Source: Steroidobacteraceae bacterium
GTDB lineage: Bacteria; Pseudomonadota; Gammaproteobacteria; Steroidobacterales; Steroidobacteraceae
DNA length: 46,884 nt
Assembly: GCA_025458865.1 (NCBI GenBank)
Contig: JALORP010000017.1
Coordinates: forward strand, 1-46,884
Direction of reading: 5' to 3'
A program made the position numbers and the translations under genes. Every line of letters starts with the position of its first letter. The first letter of the stretch is position 1. Of the stretch, positions 40,294-46,884 are shown in pieces. The notes beneath the pieces were generated by a model. That model searched no databases and had not been told where the DNA came from. It was given only the letters and a program-made list of their open reading frames with translations.

Positions 40294-42120
40294 TCATCGC
40301 GTGACGACATCGAAGGCCACGGTCACCCTCGGCTCGTCGGTGGTGATCGGCGTGGTGCCGTGCCACATGTAGGAAGGGAACAGCACCAGCCGGCCGGGCC
40401 GAGGCTGGATGATCCGTTCGGGCAGCACGCCAGGCACGGGGAAGCGAGGCTCGCCGAACTTGATCCAGCCGCTCTGCGCCTCGGTGTCGGCGACATCCGC
40501 CGGGGTGTGCACGTAGTAGGCCGAGCTCAGCCAGCCCGCCGGGTGGATGTGATTCACGTGGAAGCCGCCGCGCCGCAGGCGCACGGACCAGCAGCCCGAA
40601 AGGCGCACGTCGCCGGCGTTGCGAGCCTCGAGCGGGTGCGCGGCGTCGTGGCCGACCTGGGCGCGGTAGTCGGCGATCGGCGCGGCGAGGGCCTCGAGGA
40701 AGGCGCGGATCATGGGGTCGCGGTCCGCCACGAGGCTGCCGGCCGTCTGGGTACCGAAGCGCAGGCTCTGGTCGAGCGGGTGGGCCTCCCAGCGGTGACG
40801 ATCCTCCAGCACTGCCAGCAGCGCGGAGTTGAACTCCGCCATGCTGGCGTAGCCCGGCGGCGGCTCGAGCTCGTAGGGCCGCACGAAGCGGTCGTAGTCG
40901 TACAGTTCGCTGTAGGCTTCGCGGCCGAGCAGGCGCGCGGCGATGGCCTCGTGGGCAATCGGCTCCTGGGACCGCGGGTCGCGCTCGCGCAGGGCGCGGA
41001 TCACCGGCCAGGCCTCATCCGGCAGGCCGGCGCAAAGGAGAATGCTCGAGAGCGCGTTGCCGAGGCGGGGATCTGCCGGCCGCGCCGTGCAGGCCCGCCG
41101 CGCTGGGTCCACGGCCTCGCCCGCACGGCCCGCGGCCTGCAGCGTGAGCGCGAGGCCAGAGAGGTAGTCCGGCAGCGGCCCGAGGGCTGCGATGGCAGCG
41201 CCGAAGGCACCCGCCGCCGCCTCGAAGTGCCCCGCCTCGCGCAGCATGGTGGCGTGCGTGAGCCTGAGACCGACGTGACCCGGGTTGGCGGCAATCGCCT
41301 CGCGCAGGCCGCGCGCGAAGTCCGGGTCGGCGCGCATGAAGCGGATCTTGGCGAGCAGCGCCAGCGTCTCCTGGTCGGCCGGAGCGTAGCCGAGCGCAGC
41401 GACGATCTCGCGCTCGCCTTCATCGAAGCGCGCGAGCTCGACCAATGCGCGGGCGCGGTTGAAGTGCAGGTCGCGTCCGCGTAGTCCGCCGTCGGCGGCG
41501 CGGTCGAGTTCCTCGAGCGCTTCGGCGGCGCGGCTCTGGCGCGAGAGCAGCGAGCCCAGGTTGTGTCGGGCGATGGTGTCATCCGGCGCGAGGTCCAGCG
41601 CGCGGCGGTAGGCCGCCTCGGCCTCGCCGAGCCGCTCCTGGGCGACCAGCGCGGCACCGAGCGCGGCGCAGGCCTCGGCGTCACGCGGTTCGACGTCGAG
41701 CAGCGAACGAAGCTCGGCCTCGGCGGGGCCAGCGTGGCCCGCGCCGGTCAGCAGCCGCGCCAGCGCCAGCCGCGCCGGCCTGAAGCGCGGGTCGAGCTGC
41801 AGCGCGTAGCGGTAGGAACGCTCGGCTTCCGCAACCCGGCCCGTCGCGCCAAGCAGGTTGCCGTAGTTGGCGTAGAAGTCCGCGCGCTTCGGCGCGAGAG
41901 CGAGGCTTTCGCGAATGAGCCGCTCCGCGTCGGTGGTATCGCCGCGCCGCCGGCGCACGAGCCCGAGCAGGTGCACGGCCTCCGGCGAGCGCGGGGCGAG
42001 GCCCACGGCGCGCCGGCACAGCGCTTCCGCTTCCTCGAGCCGGCCCTGGCCCATTAGCTGCTGCGCCTGCTGCAGCGCGGCGAGGACCTCGGGCGGCGAC
42101 GAAGGAGGGAGTGTGTTCAT
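40294..42120 (-). CDS. TPR-repeat protein fused to 2OG-Fe(II) oxygenase
   Basis: The 608-residue protein has about a dozen tetratricopeptide-type helical repeats (residues about 10-380, many AEALCRRAVGLAPRSPEAVHLLG-like units) and a C-terminal putative 2OG-Fe(II) oxygenase (PF13759-like): GCWSVRLRRGGFHVNHIHPAGWLSSAYYVHTP, then LFPSYMWHGTTPITTDEPRVTVAFDVV. The iron-site His region and the 2-oxoglutarate-contacting Arg are recognisable. TPRs probably choose a protein substrate for hydroxylation. It lies downstream of the TonB receptor but after a terminator. No signal peptide. Confidence 0.9.
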   Translation of the reverse strand: MNTLPPSSPPEVLAALQQAQQLMGQGRLEEAEALCRRAVGLAPRSPEAVHLLGLVRRRRGDTTDAERLIRESLALAPKRADFYANYGNLLGATGRVAEAERSYRYALQLDPRFRPARLALARLLTGAGHAGPAEAELRSLLDVEPRDAEACAALGAALVAQERLGEAEAAYRRALDLAPDDTIARHNLGSLLSRQSRAAEALEELDRAADGGLRGRDLHFNRARALVELARFDEGEREIVAALGYAPADQETLALLAKIRFMRADPDFARGLREAIAANPGHVGLRLTHATMLREAGHFEAAAGAFGAAIAALGPLPDYLSGLALTLQAAGRAGEAVDPARRACTARPADPRLGNALSSILLCAGLPDEAWPVIRALRERDPRSQEPIAHEAIAARLLGREAYSELYDYDRFVRPYELEPPPGYASMAEFNSALLAVLEDRHRWEAHPLDQSLRFGTQTAGSLVADRDPMIRAFLEALAAPIADYRAQVGHDAAHPLEARNAGDVRLSGCWSVRLRRGGFHVNHIHPAGWLSSAYYVHTPADVADTEAQSGWIKFGEPRFPVPGVLPERIIQPRPGRLVLFPSYMWHGTTPITTDEPRVTVAFDVVTR

Positions 42121-42172
42121 GGGGTTCGACCGCGTGGATTGTAGCCGACGGGCCATGAATGACCCGGGCAGC

Positions 42173-42201
42173 AAAAAGGGGCGGCAGTTGCCTGCCGCCC
42201 C
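42173..42201 (-). terminator. Rho-independent terminator after the TonB-dependent receptor
   Basis: On the minus strand: GGGGCGGCAG - GCAA - CTGCCGCCCC followed by TTTTT. A perfect ten-pair stem, four-base loop and five-T tail 27 bp after the receptor stop. It should separate the receptor transcript from the TPR-oxygenase gene. Confidence 0.9.
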
Positions 42202-42228
42202 CGGTGAAGAACACCGTTTGCAGTTCGA

Positions 42229-45200
42229 TCAGAACTTGAAGTTCACCGATGCGAAGAAGCGGCGGCCGATGACGTCGTAGAGCGACGGCTCGGTGCCCGA
42301 CTGCACGTTCGGCGCGTACGTCGGCGGCTGCTTGTCCGTGGCGTTGTTGAGGCCGAGGCGGATCGACGAGCCTTCCAGGAACTTGTTCATGTTCCAGGTC
42401 ACGCCGACGTCGAGGTAGGTCACTGACCCGACGCCGGTCGGCTCCGTCTCGCCCGGGAACTGGACCGACGTGCGGTTCTTCATGCTGTCGATCCAGCGGA
42501 GGCGCGCGTCGAAGTCGAAGTCCCCGATCGAGTACACGCCCGTCAGGTTCATCTTCATGTCGGGGAAGCTCGTGCCGAGGCCCGAGCCGAAGTACGACAC
42601 CGTGCCCGCGTACTCGATCTTCGGCAGGAAATCGGCGTCCTGCTGCTTGAACGACAGGAGGTAATTCAGCAAGAAGTTGAGCCGCAGCGTGCCGGCCGGG
42701 AGCGGCGTGGCGTAGCTGATCTGCAGGTCGATGCCATCGGTCTCGACCTTGCCGCCGTTGACCTGCGGGTACAGGCCGTCCGGGTCGTCCACGTTCGAGT
42801 AGAACAGCGCGTCGCCGCCGGAGCGGACGATGCCGGCGCAGGAGAAATAGTCCGCGTCGTAGTCCGAGTTGTTGCCGTAGTAGTTGTAGCAGTCGGCGAT
42901 CAGCAGGTTCGGCGGCAGCGACAGGATCGGCTTGTCGATCGAGATGCTGTAGTAGTCGAGCGAGGCCTGCAGGCCCTCGAGCGCACCACTCCACGGCGAC
43001 TGGAAGACGACGCCGAGCGTGATGGTGTCGGCCTCCTCCGGCTTGAGGTCCGTGTTGCCGGCGATGGTGATCGACAGCTGGCCGCCCGGGGTCTGGACGA
43101 AACTGTCGATGCTCGACGCGGGAACGCCGGTGTCCAGGCACAGCTGCCTAAGGGCGGCGGCGTCCTGCGCATTGCTGCCCTGGCGCGCCTCGGTAGTGAC
43201 CGAGCAAGGATCGAAGTACTGCGGCGCTGAGCCGCCGCCCGCGAACAGCTCGCTGAAGTTCGGCGCGCGGACCGCCTTCTGGTAGGAGCCGCGCAGCCGC
43301 ATGTAGTCGAGCGCCTGCCAGCTCAGCTCCACCTTGTAGGCGTCGCTGCTCTCCGAGGGGCTGCTGAGGTTCTGGATCTGGTCCTCGAAGCTCGCCTCGG
43401 AGTAGCGGTAGCCGATGCTCGCCTCGACCGTCGGGACGATCGGGATCAGGGCCTCCATGAACAGGTCCTGGAACTCGTTCTTGCCCTTCGACGGGTTCTG
43501 GCTGTTGAGGCCCGAGATCGGGCCGGCGGACGAGCCCGGGTTGAGCTCGTACTTGAACCAGCGGCTCTCAGCGCCGACGACCAGCGACAGCGGGCCAGCC
43601 GGCAGGTCGGCGACCTTGCCGGACACGAAGCCCTGGACCACGTTCAGCTTCAGGTCCGTGGTCACGGTGTTCGGCGGCACGGTGATGTAATCGATGCACT
43701 CCTGAGAGAGCTGCAGGCGGCCGAACGGGTCGAAACCGCCCTCGCACAGGCTGTCGCCGCCGTCCGCGGCCTCGACCATGTTGACGACGCGCTGGGTGTC
43801 GATGTTGCCGGTCTGCTGTTCCTGGATCTCGGTCGTGCCTTCCGAGGCGTAGATTTCCCAAGTCCAGTTCTCGCCCCAGAGCGGGCCGCGGGCGCCGACG
43901 AGGTACTGGACTACGGTGTTCTCGTAGTTGCTCTCGCGCAGGCCGTTCTGCAGCGTGCGGGTGCGGATCTGGAAAGCTTCCGTGGGGCCTGCGCCGGCGA
44001 GGCCCGGGACGTCGCCCGTGCGCGCGTTGAGCAGGAAGCGCAGGTCATCCGGGATGAACGGGTTCGTGACAGGGATGACGAGGTTGCTGAAGGTGCCGCT
44101 CAGCACGGAAGGCGAGGCGGCCTGAATCGGCGAGTTCTGGCCAGGCGCTGCCAGTCGGACCGTCGGGAACGGCGTCGGCGCGAGCGCCGCGGTCGACTCG
44201 TACTCCGTCCAACCAAAATTTGCGAACACCTCGACCCCATTCTCGAACCGGTAGTCGAGGTTCGTCATCATCGACCGGCGCTCGAGCGGCAGGGTCAGGA
44301 TGTTGACGAAGTCGAAGTTGTAGGAGTAGAGGTCCGGGAACAGGTTGCTGTTGACGTTGCCGTCGATCGGGTAACGCCAGTTCTGGACGTCGAGCGGGCT
44401 GTTGAAAATGCCACGCGAGAACAGGCTGCCGTCCTGGTTGAAGCCGAGCGTCGTCGGCAGCGCGGCGCCGGCCGCGATGCCGTAGGTGGCGAACAGGGCA
44501 TCGACCGCCGACTGCGGGATCGGGTTGTCGTCCACGGCTCCGGGCAGGGGACCGGTGTTCCCCTGCAGGAAGCCCTCCGGCAGGAACGAGGTCGTCGACG
44601 TTGCCTGCGCCGCGAACGGCCGCTGGTTCTTGATCATGCCCTCGCGCTTCGAGTAGTCGAGGCCGATGATGGCGTTGCCGCGGTCGTCGGCGAAGTTGCC
44701 GCCGAAGACGCCGGAGATATTGAACTCCTCGGCGTCCCAGTACTCGGTGCTGTTCGAGAAGCTGTAGCGCAGGTCCGCGCCCTCGAAGTTCTTCTTCATC
44801 TTGAGGTTGACGACGCCCGCGATGGCGTCCGCGCCGTAGACCGCGCCGGCGCCGCCGGTGACGACCTCGACGCTCTCGAGCATCGCCTGCGGGATGGTGT
44901 TCAGGTCGACCGTCAGGTTGCTCGCCGAGGGCTGCAGGCGCCGGCCGTCGAGCAGCACGAGGTTGCGGTTGGCGCCGAGGCCGCGCAGGTCGATGTTCGA
45001 CTGGCCGCCGTTGCCCGGGTTGTTCGACGTGGTGCCACCCGCCGGGTTGACCTGGGGCAGGGTGTTCAGGAACGTGTCGATGGTGACGTCGGCGTTCGCG
45101 GTGATCTGCTCGGCGCTCAGCGTGGCGACCGGGCTGTTCGCGACGAAGTCCTGGCGGACGATACGCGAACCGGTGACGACGATCTCCTCGAGCTGCTCCT

Positions 45201-45294
45201 GAGCGGCGCTGGTCACGCCGTAGAGGGCAGCGCTCGCGGCGCCGGCGCTGACGAGCGTCGAACGAACGGCGCGGGCAAGTTTCGGATTGGCCAT
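42229..45294 (-). CDS. TonB-dependent outer-membrane receptor (large, Oar-like)
   Basis: The 1021-residue receptor has a signal peptide (GVTSAAQEQ), a TonB-box region (LEEIVVTGSRIVRQDF), a plug domain (SPVATLSAEQITANADVTIDTFLNTLPQV, GLGANRNLVLLDGRRL, SVEVVTGGAGAVYGADAIAGVVNL) and a long barrel ending in a terminal aromatic (RRFFASVNFKF). The linkage to 2OG-Fe(II) oxygenases is typical of receptor families expanded in Caulobacter, sphingomonads and marine gammaproteobacteria. Substrate unknown, perhaps peptides or glycans. A strong ribosome site, GAAGGAGGAG, precedes the ATG. A terminator follows the stop. Confidence 0.95.
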   Translation of the reverse strand: MANPKLARAVRSTLVSAGAASAALYGVTSAAQEQLEEIVVTGSRIVRQDFVANSPVATLSAEQITANADVTIDTFLNTLPQVNPAGGTTSNNPGNGGQSNIDLRGLGANRNLVLLDGRRLQPSASNLTVDLNTIPQAMLESVEVVTGGAGAVYGADAIAGVVNLKMKKNFEGADLRYSFSNSTEYWDAEEFNISGVFGGNFADDRGNAIIGLDYSKREGMIKNQRPFAAQATSTTSFLPEGFLQGNTGPLPGAVDDNPIPQSAVDALFATYGIAAGAALPTTLGFNQDGSLFSRGIFNSPLDVQNWRYPIDGNVNSNLFPDLYSYNFDFVNILTLPLERRSMMTNLDYRFENGVEVFANFGWTEYESTAALAPTPFPTVRLAAPGQNSPIQAASPSVLSGTFSNLVIPVTNPFIPDDLRFLLNARTGDVPGLAGAGPTEAFQIRTRTLQNGLRESNYENTVVQYLVGARGPLWGENWTWEIYASEGTTEIQEQQTGNIDTQRVVNMVEAADGGDSLCEGGFDPFGRLQLSQECIDYITVPPNTVTTDLKLNVVQGFVSGKVADLPAGPLSLVVGAESRWFKYELNPGSSAGPISGLNSQNPSKGKNEFQDLFMEALIPIVPTVEASIGYRYSEASFEDQIQNLSSPSESSDAYKVELSWQALDYMRLRGSYQKAVRAPNFSELFAGGGSAPQYFDPCSVTTEARQGSNAQDAAALRQLCLDTGVPASSIDSFVQTPGGQLSITIAGNTDLKPEEADTITLGVVFQSPWSGALEGLQASLDYYSISIDKPILSLPPNLLIADCYNYYGNNSDYDADYFSCAGIVRSGGDALFYSNVDDPDGLYPQVNGGKVETDGIDLQISYATPLPAGTLRLNFLLNYLLSFKQQDADFLPKIEYAGTVSYFGSGLGTSFPDMKMNLTGVYSIGDFDFDARLRWIDSMKNRTSVQFPGETEPTGVGSVTYLDVGVTWNMNKFLEGSSIRLGLNNATDKQPPTYAPNVQSGTEPSLYDVIGRRFFASVNFKF

Positions 45295-45613
45295 TACTCC
45301 TCCTTCAGGAGACTCTTGTGATGTTGCGATTGAGCTACCGCCCCGGCGGGGGCGACCCCAAACTTAAGGAATGTCAACCAAGTCCGCGTCATTGAAAGGA
45401 CAACGCGATGCGCCGTTCCTCACGCGGTGAGCGCGGATCATAGTCCCGCGATGCTACAAAGTGAAAGGCCTTGGCGAAAAAACAACAGCGGCCACTGCGG
45501 CTGTACGCGAGGGGGAACGCTGGCGGCGCTGTAACGGGCGTTCCGGGTGTTCCGGCAGGCGTGGGGCGGCCTGCCAGCCATGCGTCCGCAGGGGCCGCGA
45601 GGGGGTACGAAGG
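45295..45613 (-). promoter_or_regulatory. Upstream region of the TonB-dependent receptor
   Basis: These 319 bp lie between the Sel1-oxygenase stop and the receptor start and hold no gene I can support. A TTGACA (45372-45377 on the complementary strand) lies 78 bp before the start but without a good -10 at 17 bp; TTCCTTAAGTT follows it. GGCAGGC...GCCTGCC at 45563-45584 can form a hairpin after the upstream gene but lacks a T-tract. A run of A/T around 45470-45490 is the least GC-rich part. Confidence 0.35.
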
Positions 45614-46711
45614 TCAGGCCAGCGGCGCCAAGGGACGCAGCGGCCTGGTTCTGAACCACTTGGAAATCAACCACTTCTCGCCGCGGCTGGGCGGCAGGCC
45701 GGCATGCAGGCTGCGCGGGTCGAGCTCGCCATCCGGCGTGATGCTCGGAAAGCTGATCGCGCTGCCGGCGGGCGGGCGCAGCCGAAGGCCCAGGCGCGGG
45801 AATTCCGTCTCGCCGCCGCCGAAGCCGTCGTTCAGATACACCAGCAGCGTATGCACGCGCTGGCCGCGTGCCCTGAGTTGTGCCGCGTTCTGTGGTGTCT
45901 CGGGAATGAAGTCGTAATGTGGCAGGTAAGTTTCGCCAGGACGGTAGTGCAGCACACCCAGGCCCTCGGCATGCTCCGGCAGGCGGCCGACCGCGCGCGC
46001 GATCCGCAGATTTATCAGTTCCAGCAACACGTCGCTGTTGGCGATGCCGAAGCTCATGACGGAGTTGGTGCGCACACCGCGAACGCTTTCGCCGCCGGCC
46101 TCGTCCACCACCCGTGCGCGTGCCAGTTCGGGTGCCGCGCGACGCATGACGTGCCGGCAGGCCCAGACCGGCAGGAAGTCCGGCAGCGTCTCGATCCGCG
46201 GCTCTTCGCAGGCTGGCCTCCGCTCGAACGGGCGCTCGAACCAAGACAGGTCCGCGCAGGAGGCGAGTGAAGCCCAGTCTGCCCCGGTCTTGGATGCGTC
46301 GCCGCCGGCGAGCAGGCCGAGCACTTCGCGGGCGAGCGGCTGTCCCCGCTCGGCCGCCTGCGCCAGGCGTGCAAGCCCATGCGCAAGGTCGCGCGGCGTG
46401 CCGAGGCCGGCGACGTGACAGATGGCGACGAGATGCGCGGCCTCGGCATCTCCGCGGTCGGCGAGCCCGGACAAACGGGTGAAGCCTCTGGCTGGGTCCG
46501 CCCGCAGGTGGCTGCCCGCGATCTCCTTCAGACCCAGACGGATCGCTGCGCGGGGTTGCCCCTGGGCGGCCGCCTGCCTCAGCCAGTGGACGGCCTGTTC
46601 GTGGAGTTCAGCCTGCTCGAGCACCTGCGCGAGGCGCTCCTGGGCGGCGGCGTCACCGCGGGCGGCGGCGTCGGCGAGGCGCTTGAGTTCGGCAGCGTCC
46701 ATGGGCGCCAT
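45614..46711 (-). CDS. Sel1-repeat protein fused to prolyl 4-hydroxylase-type 2OG-Fe(II) oxygenase
   Basis: The 365-residue protein has Sel1-like helical repeats (about 5-135: AELHEQAVHWLRQAAAQGQPRAAIRLG, GDAEAAHLVAICHVAGLGTPRDLAHGLARLAQAAERG) and a C-terminal P4Hc dioxygenase. Iron ligands are in YLPHYDFIP (H-x-D) and SLHAGLPPSRGEKWLISKWF (His), with the Lys that binds 2-oxoglutarate. It should hydroxylate a protein residue; the substrate is unknown. Two ATGs (46711 and 46702) are possible starts. It is upstream of, and in the same direction as, the TonB receptor. Confidence 0.9.
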   Translation of the reverse strand: MAPMDAAELKRLADAAARGDAAAQERLAQVLEQAELHEQAVHWLRQAAAQGQPRAAIRLGLKEIAGSHLRADPARGFTRLSGLADRGDAEAAHLVAICHVAGLGTPRDLAHGLARLAQAAERGQPLAREVLGLLAGGDASKTGADWASLASCADLSWFERPFERRPACEEPRIETLPDFLPVWACRHVMRRAAPELARARVVDEAGGESVRGVRTNSVMSFGIANSDVLLELINLRIARAVGRLPEHAEGLGVLHYRPGETYLPHYDFIPETPQNAAQLRARGQRVHTLLVYLNDGFGGGETEFPRLGLRLRPPAGSAISFPSITPDGELDPRSLHAGLPPSRGEKWLISKWFRTRPLRPLAPLA

Positions 46712-46717
46712 TGTCGC

Positions 46718-46747
46718 AAGAAAAAGCCCCGGCCTTTCGGCCGGGGC
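46718..46747 (-). terminator. Rho-independent terminator of the OmpA-family gene
   Basis: On the minus strand: GCCCCGGCC - GAAA - GGCCGGGGC followed by TTTTTCTT. A nine-pair stem with a GAAA loop and a strong T-tract, directly before the Sel1-oxygenase start. The latter must therefore start from a promoter overlapping or inside this region, or depend on read-through. Confidence 0.9.
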
Positions 46748-46804
46748 CTGGGAGAGCGGGGACTGGCCGGGCGGGACAGTCCCTGGTTTCGTGCCGAGGT
46801 CGCG

Positions 46805-46836
46805 TTCCCTGCTTCGTCAGGCGACGAAGCAGGGAA
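46805..46836 (-). terminator. Long hairpin just after the OmpA-family stop
   Basis: TTCCCTGCTTCGTC and GACGAAGCAGGGAA form a perfect 14-pair stem around a four-base loop, six bases after the stop codon. There is no T-tract, so it more likely protects the mRNA 3' end; the true terminator lies about 60 bp further on. Confidence 0.55.
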
Positions 46837-46842
46837 AGGTCC

Positions 46843-46884
46843 CTAGCGCGTGGCCTTGATCACCACGCGGCGGTTCTGGGCGCG
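46843..46884 (-). CDS. OmpA-family protein, last 13 codons
   Basis: The final residues read RAQNRRVVIKATR before a TAG stop. An RAQNRRV motif close to the end is the hallmark of the OmpA/Pal/MotB peptidoglycan-binding domain. The rest lies beyond the window, so the full domain layout cannot be given. Confidence 0.75.
   Translation of the reverse strand, partial: RAQNRRVVIKATR

Noticed and set aside
46857..46884. A novel short gene at the right edge
   Set aside because: The reverse translation ends with RAQNRRV, which is the normal C terminus of an OmpA-type domain cut by the window.

Overview
This is a high-GC, densely packed chromosomal segment from a gammaproteobacterium. The gene content (an unfused nuoA-H operon, RluF, YebC, a DUF4212/VC_2705-type symporter beside a DUF294 protein, an Oar-like TonB-dependent receptor with 2OG-Fe(II) hydroxylases) fits environmental lineages around Steroidobacterales, Woeseiales or Nevskiales. 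The exact order cannot be fixed from the sequence alone. Most genes are on the minus strand. No rRNA, tRNA, CRISPR array, prophage or full insertion sequence was seen.

Layout. (1) 1-5918: minus-strand nuoA-B-C-D-E-F-G-H (nuoH cut by the window edge), respiratory complex I, with almost every junction a 4-5 nt stop/start overlap and with GTG and TTG starts; NuoG is unusually short. (2) 6054-7572: a TerB-like protein, an NTF2-like protein and a lone HicA-like protein. (3) 7757-12780: an OmpR-type response regulator and histidine kinase, followed by a DUF2878-DUF1295-DUF6134-lipocalin membrane/lipid operon. The same spaced direct repeat, CTTCAC-N5-CTTCAC, lies upstream of both the regulator and the operon. 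A 264-bp MITE-like element sits exactly at the regulator stop codon and appears to have replaced the kinase start codon. (4) 12914-20129: ABC exporter, TerC, YebC, a Phd/VapC toxin-antitoxin pair, NnrU-like protein, pirin and RluF. (5) 20139-23398: a VOC domain fused to a class III nucleotidyl cyclase, and a secreted M3 oligopeptidase.

(6) 23726-29126: an electron-transfer locus with a small cytochrome c, a six-heme NapC/NirT-type membrane cytochrome resembling Geobacter ImcH, an eleven-heme cytochrome c fused to a cytochrome b membrane domain resembling CbcL, and a redoxin fused to a DsbD/CcdA-like membrane domain. This is the most likely candidate for an under-described system. (7) 29220-34732: zinc-ribbon protein and bactofilin, crotonase, delta-9 type desaturase with a basic coiled-coil tail, an S41 peptidase lipoprotein with a zinc-ribbon partner, and DUF1330. 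(8) 34753-40124: DUF4212/sodium symporter, a cNMP-CBS-DUF294 protein and a DEDDh exonuclease, to which a small-protein/AbiEii-like nucleotidyltransferase pair is attached by an ATGA overlap. Two copies of a 14-mer, 40 bp apart, precede the symporter operon. (9) 40294-46884: a large TonB-dependent receptor flanked by two different repeat-fused 2OG-Fe(II) oxygenases, and the last codons of an OmpA-family gene.

Functions were assigned from motifs visible in the translations and from family knowledge. No database search was run.
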